Part shown: positions 1-12,177 of the stretch, piece after piece
How the letters are laid out: every line of letters begins with the position of its first letter
How positions within the stretch are numbered: the stretch's first letter is position 1
Source of the DNA: Chrysaora quinquecirrha
Lineage: Eukaryota > Cnidaria > Scyphozoa > Semaeostomeae > Pelagiidae
NCBI GenBank assembly: GCA_014526335.1
Contig: JACTAT010000014.1
Location: forward strand, 1,559,250-1,623,249
Reading direction: 5' to 3'
DNA length: 64,000 bases
Notes under the pieces: model-generated
Databases searched by the model: none
The model's input: the letters and a program-made list of their open reading frames with translations, nothing else
What the model was told of the DNA's origin: nothing
Made by a program: the position numbers and the translations under genes

Positions 1-174
1 CAGCTATAGTTGGCATTAAGGGAGATTTGCTATTAGATGTAAACAGTTCCATAAGGTCTTGGATTGAGTGCAAGGCTGCTAGTATTAGGCCCATTGTCTC
101 ACTGTGCCGTGGTGAGGTATCGCTTGCTGTTCTGCATTTATCCTTTATTGCTTTTGCTTGTGCACTGCACATAG
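1..174 (-). pseudogene. Partial exon, second copy of the CCDC142-like exon (copy A1)
   Basis: On the minus strand this stretch is a second copy of the 5' part of the exon at 17456-17922; position 1 corresponds to 17749. The acceptor (pyrimidine-rich TTTCTAG before CT-ATG) is conserved at 175-176. The frame is open to the window edge. About five differences separate the copies: at least two change the protein (Gly to Ser, Met to Ile) and others are silent. Since the frame and splice site are intact, it could be a working paralogue or the other allele, not a dead copy. The rest of the exon lies left of the window. It is typed as pseudogene only because it is a truncated duplicate as displayed here. 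Confidence 0.6.
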
Positions 175-204
175 CTAGAAACGAAAACACAACAAGTAGT
201 TACG

Positions 205-640
205 CTATTCTCACCCAAGAAGACGCTCTAAAATCTCAAAATAACGCATGCAAGCGCTGTCTGATACGCCCACGAGGTCATGCAAGTCATCTGCGTGCCC
301 CTTGGGGCTTAAACAAGACAATAAAATCCAGGGACTGGTGTTTTCTGCCCATCTTCTACGCAACAAGCTGTTAGACTTCAAAACACACTTTCCACGATCA
401 CCCCTATTGCTGTCGTTATTGTTTCTTTTTGTTTTTTTTTCTCTTTTTTTATATAAAACTCCCGCAGGCTTATATGCAAACGCAAAAAGGGCATGTATGG
501 TTTCTGCTCGGGTCCGCTGAAGAGGAAAAGTGAAGTGGAAGTTACCCATTAGACACCATTCCTCTCGGGTAGCGATCTTCCTTCGCACTCGGATATCTTA
601 GTTGATTTGAGAGGAAGAGTGACTACTTGGGTGATAATAG
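205..640. mobile_element. MITE present in copy A1 only
   Basis: The ends are inverted: CTATTCTCACCCAAGAAG at 205 pairs with the complement of CTTGGGTGATAATAG at 626-640, with about 20 matching positions extending inward. The element has no coding capacity. Copy A2 has the uninterrupted site at about 17945-17960, so this is an insertion difference between the duplicates. Transposase family unknown; target-site duplication not clear. Confidence 0.7.
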
Positions 641-873
641 GTTTCTATTTAGTACAAATAAAACATCAGCTACCGGTGAGGTAAATAGAAAATCTAGAGG
701 GTTTAGCTTAACTATCTTATTGTATTGAGATTTGAAGAAACTGTGATGAAGTCCCATGCTGAAATTGCACGGGAAAAATCTTGTGTGGCGGGTTAGGTTT
801 CTTTTGCAACCATTTAGCAGCTAAGAAACGGCAGGGACCCTTGCAGTAAAAAGAAAACCCAGAGGGTAGCTGA

Positions 874-1080
874 ATAGACCAAATCGGCTATCGTTGTTTA
901 CACCCATTTCAGGTCACATGGTCGTACCCTTTAGGAACCATTTCTTTGTTGTCAAATTCAGAGCTCGAACCACGCTTTTCATCACACAAAATTTAGAATT
1001 CAATTAAAAGGAAAAGCTTCTTAAGAGTATGGCCATGTGACCTCAAATGGGTATAAACAACGTTAGCCGACTTGGTCTAT
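874..1080. mobile_element. Fold-back MITE with ~57-bp terminal inverted repeats
   Basis: The left arm (874-~930, begins ATAGACCAAATCGGCTA) and right arm (~1023-1080, ends CCGACTTGGTCTAT) are imperfect inverted repeats of nearly 60 bp around a ~90-bp AT-rich centre. In copy A2 the left arm and centre are present at about 18167-18345, but the right arm is cut off after roughly 25 bp. Confidence 0.75.
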
Positions 1081-1547
1081 GTATTGAGTGGGGCCCTGAT
1101 TGCATTGCGATTTGTGGCGCAGTGCTATTCTGAAATTGCACGGCTATGGTTGGTTTCTTATGCACAACTTCGCGAGTCCTAAATTGAAATTTGTAACGTT
1201 TATCGTATATTTATTTGCTAAAACATCCAATAAACTTATTACATATACATCAATTTAACCATCACCCACGCTGATCCATCACTTAACCATCAAAAAGATC
1301 GAAAAGTGGCTTCAGGCCTCACTTTGAAGTTGGAAGCTATACCCCGCTTTTCTTGTTATTTCACTGACAGGCGACTTAATATGGGTCCTTGCCCATTTTG
1401 GAGTTTCCAAAACGTCAGTCGACGCATACAGTATTCATGTTATTTATTCGTCATTGATAAAAAAGGTTCGCATTTTGATTAGTCGATTGTTTTGCTAAAT
1501 GGTGCAGCATGCAATTACATGGTATTATCATAGAGTAGACACTTTTA

Positions 1548-1796
1548 GGGTGCGTTCCTTTGGAGCGAATCAGGGATCTGCTTCGCTTTTTTGATTATAT
1601 GTACAGAAGACGTGGAACCGAAGCAACAAAAAATAACTCATTCATTCGGTCTTTTTCTTGGTTCGGCAAATTTTCGTTGCTTCGCTAAGCAATTCGATTG
1701 ATTTGGTAGGGAAAAACGAGGTAACTTTGCTACTGCAATGAAAAGAACGGTACAATGTCTAATCAAACTTTTGCTTCGCTCCAAAAGAGCGCACCC
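1548..1796. mobile_element. PIF/Harbinger-like MITE
   Basis: Terminal inverted repeats GGGTGCGTTCCTTTGGAGCG at the left and CGCTCCAAAAGAGCGCACCC at the right are flanked on both sides by TTA (1545-1547 and 1797-1799). A 3-bp TTA/TWA target duplication is typical of PIF/Harbinger elements. No transposase. It lies inside the ~860-bp stretch that copy A2 lacks. Confidence 0.75.
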
Positions 1797-3624
1797 TTAC
1801 TACTTAAAGATGTCAGTAAATCGAGTAACGTAGGCAGCAAGTCCAATATATGGCTACAGAATCCCAGAAACAGCCACAATTGAAAATTAGGCTGTTTTAA
1901 AATTTCTAACAAAAATTGGAATTTTCGATATGCTCTTGACAAAACTGCATCTTGTGCGAATCGACAAAACTGCATCAAGAGAAGTTTGCTTCAAGTTTCT
2001 CAATGGGGGCAGAGTTCCATAGCTGCATTAAAACCTGGCCTACATCCCAAGAAACCTACACCTCTGCTATGCGATTCTTCCAGAGGCACAATTTATTTGT
2101 TCTCTTTTGCAAGATTTTACTGTTATCTATATCGACTGATACGAGGAAACTTTCAATGTCCTGCCTTGTACAAAACATGTAAAAAACCGAGAATCTCCGC
2201 TTACCGTAATCCCATTTTTGCAAAGCGAACACGTAAGTGACACTCGATGAAATTTCTTTCACACATTGCAAAAAGGCTGGATGAATTTCACCTGCAGAAA
2301 GACACACTGTATTACTAATGTTTTGAGTTTATGAATCTTTATTCAGGGCTTCAATGTCGTAAAACATACGGAGCTGCCCCCTCTCCCTGGGAAATCGTCC
2401 CAAGCAACGAGCAGTACCGTGGGGGATATTCAGCTTAGCTGGGGAGGCATCTTTGAGTACTGCGGGAAGGCATCCTAAATGTAACCCGTGGGCAGTGGTA
2501 TTACTTTGTTACTACAAACACAAAAACGACCTATTCAAAGAAACTGGCATACAACGAAACTTAATCTTATAGTCTTTGACTTGTACAGAATTTCAAAATT
2601 GCGAGCAATAGCGAAAACATCGTTCGGCGTGGTCAAAAGCTTTTTCTCGTCTGACACTCCTCAGAGTATAAACGTCAGAAACAGGCCAAATCTTCAATTA
2701 ATTCTACTGGTCTTCCCGCCGTAACAAGCAAGCTGATTTTTAAATTAAATTTGGCTTCACCTTCTGATTGGTGAATTTCGTCCGCATCCTGGTATTAATT
2801 CTGCCTTTAACGTTTATATGAGGAGTGTCAGATGAAAAAAGCCTTAAGCATGTCCAAAGATGTTTCCGATATTGCTCGCAAATTTAAAAGAAAATCTCCC
2901 GACTATATTGCTGCTATAACCAACTTCATTTATCCCTAATCCTACCAGGGGTTGGAATCCAACCCCACCCTCAAGGTTTTCTTTTAACTGTTCTGTTGTG
3001 TGATGGATGTAAGCTTCCAAACCAGACTGACTTTAAGCCTATATGTACAAGCTGCAATGTGATACAAAAAATCCCCATAATAATAATAATGGGTCACGTG
3101 ACATTGCCTTATATGAAAAGTGGTGATGCCAAAATCACATACAAATGCCTCTTTTTACCAGTAAATCTTAAATCTTATCAGCATTGACTTATGCTTTGCA
3201 AGGTAATAGAAAATAGTTAGTAGCAACAAAATGTAGAGAAATTTTTTGGATTTTTATTGAAATTAAGAAAGGTCGATTTTTGACCAAAGTCTATAGCATG
3301 TTTTGATTATGATGTCATAATGACGTCATAATAGAAGTGGGAGACGCCCAATCTACCAACATTACTCCTAATACATTGGCCCATGCCTATGCCAGGTTTC
3401 ATTGCTCTAGCTCTGAAGGAAAGCAATTTCTGGAGGGGGGTGTGGAAAACATCCCCCTGGCCATTTGAGATAAAAAAGCCCGGTAGCAATAGGGTTAAAA
3501 CTGTAAATAAAAACTTTATAGTTTTAGCTGCTTTTTGCATTATTATGGTTTTACAAAATTTACCTAGTTTCTAGTTATTAGATTTTAAGACCTTACACTC
3601 CATAAACGCCCCTGAAAATGAGTT

Positions 3625-3750
3625 ATAGTGATGATGATGTTGACGATGATGACGATGATGATGATGATGAATGATGATGATGATGATGATGACGCTGATG
3701 ATGATGACGATGATGATAATGATGATGATACTGATGATGATGATGTTGAC

Positions 3751-3786
<36 letters not shown>

Positions 3787-3796
3787 ACTGATGATG
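3625..3796. repeat. GAT trinucleotide microsatellite (copy A1)
   Basis: About 170 bp of (GAT)n with interruptions, duplicated at 20051-20218, where it is about 6 bp shorter. The long Asp/Met and Ser-rich open frames across it are products of the repeat, not proteins. Confidence 0.95.
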
Positions 3797-4107
3797 AAGC
3801 TCTGTTATTAAAATTTACCACCCACCGGGTAGAACCTTAAAATCCTTTTATTAATGAAAATTAACACGAAAAGAGCAGCTGTTGCCATAACTCGCTTCAA
3901 TAAATTCATAATATAAATTCATAATTGCCAGCGTCATTGCTCAGCTTTTTCTCAAGTAAATCGCCCACATATCACACAATCTTGATTAAGTGCAGTGTTT
4001 CTGCTAAATCAAGATAAGAGTACTCATTACATCTATCATAGGCGTCAAGCCGATCCAACATGTGCAACAAAATGATTATATATGGCCATGCGTCAACTAT
4101 GTTAAAA

Positions 4108-4687
4108 ATAGAATCCAGCTGCGAAAAAAGGGTGGGAGGAAGCGTGTCTCCCTTATGCGTACGAAACTTTTTCAAATTTTGGAAAAAATATGGTCATGTG
4201 TAAACTGCGTTTTGATGGTTTGGAATTGAGGTGTATGTGAGGTACTAAATTTAACTTGGATAAAATTAGCATCCAACTGCGAAAAAGGGTGGGAGGAAGC
4301 ATGTCTCGCTTTTGCGTACAAAAATTGTTCAGTTATCGGATAAAATGGCCATGTGTAAGCTGCGTTTTAATGATTTGGAATTGAGCTGTATGTATGTCAG
4401 ATACTAAATTAAACTTTGATAAAATTAGCATCCAACTGCGAAAAGGATGGGAGGAAGCGTGTCTCGCTTTTGCGTACAAAAATTGTTCAGTTTTCGGACT
4501 AAATGGCCATGTGTAAGCTGCGTTTTAATGATTTGGAATAGAGTTGTATGTATGTCAGATACTAAATTTAACTTTGATAAAATTAGCACACAGCTGCGAA
4601 AAAGGATGGGAGGAAGCGTGCCTTTTGCGTACGCTAAATTTCAGTTTTGAGAAATTAACGAAAATGGGCACATGGCAACTGCGATCA
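4108..4687. repeat. ~157-bp tandem repeat at edge of gap (copy A1)
   Basis: The block GGGAGGAAGCGTGTCTC recurs at about 4135, 4290, 4450 and 4607, giving four units of ~155-160 bp that each end in AATTTAACTT/GATAAAATTAGC-type sequence. The array runs into the assembly gap. Copy A2 shows two units before its own gap. Confidence 0.88.
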
Positions 4688-5187
4688 NNNNNNNNNNNNN
4701 NNNNNNNNNNNNNNNNNNNNNNNNNNNNNNNNNNNNNNNNNNNNNNNNNNNNNNNNNNNNNNNNNNNNNNNNNNNNNNNNNNNNNNNNNNNNNNNNNNNN
4801 NNNNNNNNNNNNNNNNNNNNNNNNNNNNNNNNNNNNNNNNNNNNNNNNNNNNNNNNNNNNNNNNNNNNNNNNNNNNNNNNNNNNNNNNNNNNNNNNNNNN
4901 NNNNNNNNNNNNNNNNNNNNNNNNNNNNNNNNNNNNNNNNNNNNNNNNNNNNNNNNNNNNNNNNNNNNNNNNNNNNNNNNNNNNNNNNNNNNNNNNNNNN
5001 NNNNNNNNNNNNNNNNNNNNNNNNNNNNNNNNNNNNNNNNNNNNNNNNNNNNNNNNNNNNNNNNNNNNNNNNNNNNNNNNNNNNNNNNNNNNNNNNNNNN
5101 NNNNNNNNNNNNNNNNNNNNNNNNNNNNNNNNNNNNNNNNNNNNNNNNNNNNNNNNNNNNNNNNNNNNNNNNNNNNNNNNNNNNNNN
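4688..5187. other. Assembly gap (500 N)
   Basis: Exactly 500 Ns, the same length as the other two gaps, so this is a placeholder of unknown true length. It joins the ~157-bp tandem units to minus-oriented satellite. Open frames that cross it are meaningless. Confidence 0.99.
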
Positions 5188-8100
5188 TTATAACTATTTT
5201 TGGGGAAAAAGGTGACTTTTGAAAACCCCTTATTTTGCACTATTTTTCGCCAAAAAGCAAGGCTATAGACTTGTCTTTTTGGTGAATTTTTTAGGGTAAT
5301 TTTTTCCCCCTAATTGGCCCTAATCTGATAGAAAACGACTTTACATAGCCCCTAGATGCGATTTGGGGGGTATTTAGTAGGCTTTTATAACTATTTTTGG
5401 GGAAAAAGGTGACTTTTGAAAACCCCTTATTTTGCACTATTTTTCGCCAAAAAGCAAGGCTATAGACTTGCCTTTTTGGGGAATTTTTTAAGGTAATTTT
5501 TTCTCCCTAATTGGACCTAATCTGATAGAAAAAGACTTTACATAGCCCCTAGAGGCGATTTATGGGGTATTTAGTAGGCTTTTATAACTATTTTTGGGGA
5601 AAAAGGTGACTTTTGACAACCCCTTATTTTGCCCTATTTTTCGCCAAAAAGCAAGGCTATAGACTTGCCTTTTTGGTGAATTTTTTAGGGTAATTTTTTA
5701 CCCCTAATTGGCCCTAATCTGATAGAAAAATACTTTACATAGCCCCTAGAGGCGATTTGGGGGTATTTAGTAGGCTTTTATAACTATTTTTGGGGAAAAA
5801 GGTGACTTTTGAAAACCACTTATTTTGCCCTATTTTTCGCGAAAAAGCAAGGCTATAGACTTGCCTTTTTTGTGAATTTCTTAGGGTAATTTTTTCCCCC
5901 TAATTGGACCTAATCTGATAGAAAAAGACTTTACATAGCCCCTAGAGGCGATTTATGGGGTATTTAGTAGGCTTTTATAACTATTTTTGGGGAAAAAGGT
6001 GACTTTTGAAAACCTCTTATTTTGCCCTATTTTTCGCCAAAAAGCAAGGCTATAGACTTGCCTTTTTGGTGAATTTTTTAGGGTAATTTTTTCCCCTAAA
6101 TTGGCCCTAATCTGATAGAAAAAGACTTTACATAGCCCGTAGAGGTGATTTGGGGGGTGTTTAGTAGGCTTTTATAACTATTTTTGGGGAAAAAGGTGAC
6201 TTTTGAAAACCCCTTATTTTGCCCTATTTTTCGCCAAAAAGCAAGGCTATAGACTTGCCTTTTTGGTGAATTTTTTAGGGTAATTTTTTCCCCTAAATTG
6301 GCCCTAATCTGATAGAAAAAGACTTTACATAGCCCGTAGAGGTGATTTGGGGGGTGTTTAGTAGGCTTTTATAACTATTTTTGGGGAAAAAGATGACTTT
6401 TGAAAACCCCTTATTTTGCCCTATTTTTCGCCAAAAAGCAAGGCTATAGACTTGCCTTTTTGGTGAATTTTTTAGGGTAATTTTTTCCCCCTAATTGGAC
6501 CTAATCTGATAGAAAAAGACTTTACATAGCCCCTAGAGGCGATTTGGGGGGTATTTAGTAGGCTTTTATAACTATTTTTGGGGAAAAAGGTGACTTTTGA
6601 AAACCTCTTATTTTGCCCTATTTTTCGCCAAAAAGCAAGGCTATAGACTTGCCTTTTTGGTGAATTTTTTAGGGTAATTTTTTCCCCCAAATTGGCCCTG
6701 ATCTGATAGAAAAAGACTTTACATAGCCCCTAGAGGCGATTTATGGGGTATTTAGTAGGCTTTTGTAACTATTTTTGGGGAGAAAGGTGACTTTTGAAAA
6801 CCCCTTATTTTTCCCTATTTTTCGTCAAAAAGCAAGGCGATAGACTTGCCTTTTTGGTGAATTTTTTAGGGTAGTTTTTCCCCCAAATTGGGCCTAATCT
6901 GATAGAAAAAGACTTAACATAGCCCCTAGAGGCGATTTGGGGGGTATTTAGTAGGCTTTTATAACTATTTTTGGGGAAAAAGGTGACTTTTGAAAACCCC
7001 TTATTTTGCCCTATTTTTCGCCAAAAAGCAAGGCTATAGACTTGCCTTTTTTGTGAATTTTTTAGGGTAATTTTTTCCCCCTAATTGGACCTTATCTGAT
7101 AGAAAAAGACTTTACATAGCCCCTAGAGGCGATTTGGGGGGTATTTAGTAGGCTTTTGTAACTATTTTTGGGGAAAAAGGTGACTTTTGAAAACCCCTTA
7201 TCTTGCCCTATTTTTCGCAAAAAAAGCAAGGCTATAGACTTGCCTTTTAGGGTGAATTTTTTAGGGTACTTATTTCCCCCTAATTGGACCTAGTCTGATA
7301 GAAAAAGACCTTACATAGCCCCTAGAGGCGATTCGAGGGGTATTTAGTAGGCCTTTATAACTATTTTTTGGGAAAAAAGTGACTTTTGAAAACCCCTTAT
7401 TTTGCACTATATTTCGCCAAAAAGCAAGGCTATAGACTTGCCTTTTTGGTGAATTTTTTAGGGTAATTTTTTCCCCCTAATTGGCCCTAATCTGGTAGAA
7501 AAAGACTTTACATAGCCCTTAGAGGCGATTCAGGGGGTATTTGGTAGGCTTTTATAACTATTTTTTTTTTGGGAAAAAAGTGACTTTTGAAAACCCCTTA
7601 TTTTGCCCTATTTTTCGCCAAAAAGCAAGGCTATAGACTTGACTTTTTGGCGAATTTTTTAGGGTAATTTGTTCTCCCTAATTAGCCCTAATCTGATAGA
7701 AAAAGACTTTACATAGCCACTAGAGGCGATTCCAGGGGTATTTAATAGGCTTTTATAACTATTTTTGGGGAAAAAAGTGACCTTTGAAAACACCTTATTA
7801 TGCCCTATTTTTCGCCAAAAAGCAAGGCTATAGACTTGCCTTTTTGGCGAGTTTCTTAGGGTAATTTTTTCTCCCTAATTGGACCTTATCTGATAGAAAA
7901 AGACTTTACATAGCCCCTAGAGGCGATTTGGGGGTATTTAGTAGGCTTTTATAGATATTTTTGGGAAAAAAAGTGACTTTTTAAAACCCCTGATACTCCC
8001 CGATTTTTGGCCAAAAAGCAAGGCTATAGACTTGCCTTTTTGGCAATTTTTTTAAGGTTTTTTTCTCCCTAATTGGACCTAATATTATAGAAAAAGACTC

Positions 8101-8590
8101 TATTTACCCCCTACAGGCAATTCAAGGGGTATTTAGTGGGCTTTTATAGAGAATTTTAGGGAAAAAAAGACTTTAAAACCCCTGATTTTGCCTGATTTTT
8201 GGCCAAAAAGCAAGGCTATAGACTTGCCTTTTTGGCAATTTTTTTAAGTGTAATTTTTCTCCCTAATTGGACCTAATATCATAGAAAAAGACTCTATTTA
8301 CCCTCTAGAGGCGGTTCAGGGGGTATTTAGTAGGCTTTTATTGATATTTTTGGGGGAAAAAGTGACTTCTAAAACCCCTGATTTTGCTCGATTGTTGGCC
8401 AAAAAGCAAGGCTTTTTTTCAAGGTAATTTTTTGTCACTAATTGGACAAAATATGATAGAAAAAGACTTTATTTACCCCCTAGAGGCTATTGGCTATTCA
8501 GCGGGTATTTCTAAGGCTTTTTTAAACTTTTTTTTGAGAAAAAGGGAGTTTTCAAAACCCCTGATTTTAGCCTAAACGCTATAGACTTGC
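5188..8590 (-). repeat. ~197-bp satellite array, minus orientation
   Basis: About 17 head-to-tail units of ~195-198 bp; the marker GGCTTTTATAACTATTTTTG recurs near 5381, 5577, 5774, 5969, 6168 and 6364. The reverse complement of a unit matches the units of the 21278-38780 array: same order of the TCTATAGCCTTGC core, GGGGTTTTGAAAA, the TACCCC block, and TTTTTCTATCA followed by the CCTATTT-like block. Units are similar up to ~7200 and decay steadily toward 8590. Open frames here are not genes. Confidence 0.95.
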
Positions 8591-9310
8591 AAAATTGCCG
8601 AAAAACTTAAAAAATTCGTGTTCTTTAAAACTGCATTTCTACTTAAAAAATAGTTAGTAAATCCGGCCAAATACCCCCTTGTGAGTGTCTACATGGTGAA
8701 TAAGGTGTTTTCTTCTATCAAATTGGTCCAAATTGATGAAAAATGTTCCTCAAAAAATTGCCAAAAAGGCAAGTCTATATATAGCCTTGCCAAGTAGCCA
8801 AAAATCGGCAAAAATTAGGGGTCTTTAAAAAAATCTTTGTTTTCTTCAAAAATACTTAGTAAATCTTCCCAAATACCCCTTGATTGGAATCTAAAGGGCA
8901 AATTAGGTTTCTTTCTATCAAATTTGTTCCCATTGGGTGAAAAAATTTTCCTTCAAATATCGCCAGAAAGGGAAGTCTATAACCTTAATTGCAAAAAATT
9001 AGCCAATATTAGGGGTCTTGAAAACTCCCTTTTTCCTTCAAAAATTTTTAGAAAATCCTCCCAAATACCCCTGGTTAGCCTCTAGATCTAGAGGAAAATA
9101 AGGTGTTTTTCTATCAATTTGGGTGAAAACATTTCCCCCCAAAAATCACCGAAAAGGAAAGTGTATAGCCTTCCCAAATGGCGAGAAATCGGTCACAATC
9201 AAGGGTTTTGAAAACTCCCTTTTTCTTCAAAAATACTAACTAAATCTTCCAGATACCCCCTGATCCGCCTTTAGGGGGTACACAAAGCATTTTAAAAGCA
9301 AATGGAAAAC
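8591..9310 (+). repeat. Degenerate satellite units in plus orientation
   Basis: From about 8600 the same satellite is read on the plus strand (AAATACCCC..., TTTTCTATCAAATT..., GCAAGTCTATA...TAGCCTTGCC), in three to four strongly diverged units that fade out near 9310. The preceding array is in the opposite orientation, so the satellite switches direction within this contig at about 8580-8620, without any gap. Confidence 0.85.
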
Positions 9311-9368
9311 ATCGGCGAAAATCAGTACAGTAGCCTACCAAATTATGTAGCCCTGCAAAATCAGCCTA

Positions 9369-9743
9369 CACTCTTTTTTTTTATAAGAATAAAGTTTATA
9401 AGAATATTCAGGCTCAGAATCATCCAATTTTTAAGAATATTGTAAGAATATGCTCAGCCTCAGCTCGCATATTTGTGCCTCATTTTTCAGCAGTTGCCTG
9501 TTTTGCAATGTTGAAACGAAACTTCATGATTGTTAAACAACATTCTTATTGTTATAATAGTTGAATTTTTCTTTCGCTCCGCCATTTACTCGTAAATTTT
9601 CTTTTAACTATGATCCCCTGAAACCATATCATGTTTGAAAAAATAAAAATACTTTAAGAATATTTTCAGGCTCAAAACGAAAATTTCTTAAGAATATTGA
9701 GGCTGGGCAAAATTTATAGTATTCTTATAAAAAAAAGAGAGTG
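9369..9743. mobile_element. TA-flanked MITE (CACTCTTTTTTTTTATAAGA family)
   Basis: Inverted ends CACTCTTTTTTTTTATAAGAA and TTCTTATAAAAAAAAGAGAGTG are flanked by TA on both sides, the Tc1/mariner target. The interior repeats the ATAAGAATAT motif. It belongs with the copies at 10530, 42227, 52305 and 55910, which share the CAC(G/T)CTTTTTTTATAAG end. No transposase is encoded. Confidence 0.82.
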
Positions 9744-10529
9744 TATCTCAAGTGTTTCTTCATTGCCTTTCTATTCACACTCACACTCAAGAGTTGAGTC
9801 AACAGAGACAAAGCACGGATACTGAATTTCGATTTGATAAATTATGCGAATATTTTACTTCGTAAACACTCTATATAATATGAGTTATTGATACATCAAG
9901 ATCATAAATATTTTTCGTTTTAAAAACATGCTTTATCGTTAAAACCAACTTTTATTCTAATTAACTAAAATACTATAAGATTCTAACTAAATCATGAACG
10001 AATTATTCTATGAGTAAGTTTACGTGGGGAATAAAACGTTTTAAACTAAATTAGACAGTCCAAAACCCTTTGAAAAGCACGTGGTTTTTCGAACTGGTCG
10101 TTGATTTGCATCAAGTAACCTCATCAAAACATATTCAGCTGAAAAACCGAATTCACTTGTCAAGCAGGCATTTTTAAGATTATAAAATTGGGAAGATTCA
10201 TCGTGAAAACATACCTGCTGTGGAGAGTGTCTTTGGCAGAGGCAAAATAACCGGAGACAACTAAAGCCAGATCTCTGATCGAAGTGAACTGATTCAGAGT
10301 TCGTCTAAAAGGCTGGATCCGCACTGAAAGTAACTCATTTGTTTGCTAAGTAGCAACCAACTATCTTTCTCGCATGAGCAAGTTTGGAAGTTCGGAAAGA
10401 GTGTGCAGCCTGAACGCGCTATTGCACGCGCGTGCGAGCGCTTTCAAAACTGCTTTCTATCCTTATAAAGCATGCAAGCCTGCATAAATTGGTATGAAAC
10501 CTATCTTTTAATATTAGTTTAAAACTGTA
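9744..10529. other. Non-coding, nothing recognised
   Basis: AT-rich sequence between two MITEs. No long frame, no RNA gene and no repeat shared with other parts of the window was seen. Confidence 0.6.
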
Positions 10530-10910
10530 CACGCTTATTAATAAAGAATCACTTTAAAAGGTCGAAAATGTAAATAACTTATACAATAAAAGATAAAATC
10601 GCTAAGGAACTTTTCAATTTTGAATATTTTTATCACTGCGAACAATCAAGAATTAGGAAGGCGATTCCATTCATTTGCAGTCAAAACTCACTTGAATTTT
10701 ATAAGACCATGTATCAAATGTTTCCTTGATTAATTTCAAGCTTTGACCAATTATAGTTAAGTGTCTCTTTGCACTAAATATGCCGTTTCGATAAAAGAAC
10801 TATCAAGGATCTTTTTGGTACTACAGTGTACTTTTTGGTACTATAAGCGGTCCAAAAATTAGGAAATTTTGGGACTAGACCTTGAGCTAAGTTCTTTATA
10901 AAAAAGCGTG
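10530..10910. mobile_element. TA-flanked MITE (CACGC subfamily, decayed)
   Basis: Starts CACGCTTATTAATAAAGAA and ends TTCTTTATAAAAAAGCGTG, with TA on each side (10528-10529 and 10911-10912). The interior (AAGGAACTTTTCAATTTTGAA..., TATCACTGCGAACAATCAAG) is recognisably the same as 42227-42630 and 55910-56311 but more diverged, so this is an older insertion. Confidence 0.8.
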
Positions 10911-11553
10911 TATTCAACCTGAAACCAAAACATAAGCTTTTATAGCATGGCAGCGAAAGTAACTTTATTCATGATACTTTAGGCACAGCAAAAATTGCAA
11001 TCTTGTGAAGGGAGAGGTGGGGACTGCTCTGCTAAACCGTATTAAATGTCCTAAAATGCTCCAAGTGTCTTCAACTCACAAACTCACTGCAAAATGACTT
11101 CTTGACTTTTTATAGGGTATTTATACGAAAACTAGTGTATTTGAAAGTTATACAATTATAGATTAGAACCCTGATTATGTCAGAACCCCCGGCTACAAAA
11201 ATTTTTTCACATATTTACATTGATTCGTAAGTGTTTCTAAAGGGGGGATTAATATTCAGACAAGATGCACGTTCAGTGTCTTATTTTCTGAATAATATCC
11301 TAATAACGTTACTGCTAAATCGATAAATACCGTTTGGCCAGGATGACAATTAATTAAACTAAGATTAAAACTTCAGAATATCTATCTACCGAAGTTTTAT
11401 AGAACATATTGATGGATATAGAACTTATATCATTAGATAGGATTAACAGGTAATTGCCCTCAAGCAACATAGTGTGCAGTAAAAGGAGAGTGCACAGCAC
11501 AGTTTAGTAACATTAGGATGTCGTCAATAACGTGGTAGATTATTGTAAGTCAT

Positions 11554-11788
11554 CTACAATCTTGGACAAAATATATTGGAACGACCCGAATAGTTCCGCT
11601 ATTATCTATGAATTCCCCTTCTCCCCCGATACAATGTTGTTTCGAACAAAAGTTGTCCCTGTCTTCTACCACAATGTTTTGGGGGTAAAAGGGGGGAAGA
11701 ATTAGAGTTACGGAAGTAGAAAATCAGTAAAATAGGCCGTATTCCTTGGAAAAAGGCCTTGTTCCAAATATTTTGTCCAAGATTGTAG
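11554..11788. mobile_element. MITE with CTACAATCTTGGACAAAATA ends
   Basis: CTACAATCTTGGACAAAATA at 11554 is matched in inverted orientation by TATTTTGTCCAAGATTGTAG ending at 11788; the match continues inward to about 29 bp. If the outer TA is read as target duplication, it is a Tc1/mariner-type MITE. The minus-strand frame inside it is not a gene. Confidence 0.75.
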
Positions 11789-11829
11789 TTCGGGCTTGTA
11801 AGGTGGAGAGTAGGCAACGGAGTTACCGT

Positions 11830-12130
11830 AAATCCTCGAATTGGACCCCCTCGAATAAGCCTTCCCCTTGAATTAGCCCCTCACCCTAGAGCGAGAAAGT
11901 GTAAATAAGCCCCCACCTTGAAAAAGCCCCCGCCCCTGACAAGTCAGTGTTAGCCTTTCGAGTCCATATTGGTACTTTATCGAGTTATGAAAGAAAAATG
12001 CATTCTCTTAGTCGATGATAAATCATGCTTTTGAAAATAATTTTATAAGCAACCCACTCGTTTAGGCCCCCATCTCGATTAAGCCCCCTCAAAAATAATG
12101 AAAAATAATTAATCCCCCGCGGGGTTAAAT
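11830..12130. repeat. AAGCCCCC/TCGAAT simple-element cluster
   Basis: Short phrases such as CTCGAATAAGCC, TTGAATTAGCCCC, AATAAGCCCCC and GAAAAAGCCCCC recur about every 20-40 bp. A related phrase, CTCGAATAGAAGCC, occurs at 39278-39400. This looks like a decayed dispersed element; family not recognised. Confidence 0.45.
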
Positions 12131-12177
12131 TCTGGCTACAATAACTAGGGAAGCTTATCACCCATTTTTTAGTCCTT

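Larger units (their letters stand above)
1..4687. repeat. Segmental duplication A, copy A1
   Basis: Matches 17749-20777 in the same orientation, from the shared exon through the GAT microsatellite into the ~157-bp tandem units. Similarity is uneven. From ~650 to 2535 the copies differ often and by indels. From 2535 to ~4180 they are almost identical. A1 has extra DNA at ~205-640 (a MITE) and at ~1050-1910 (containing another MITE) that A2 lacks. No coding sequence beyond the exon at the left end was recognised. Confidence 0.93.

Noticed and set aside
3585..3840. Poly-Asp and poly-Ser open frames
   Set aside because: They are translations of the GAT microsatellite in two frames; the duplicate at 20011-20260 behaves the same.
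4544..5240. Long open frames across runs of X
   Set aside because: They only exist because the 500-N gap contains no stop codons.
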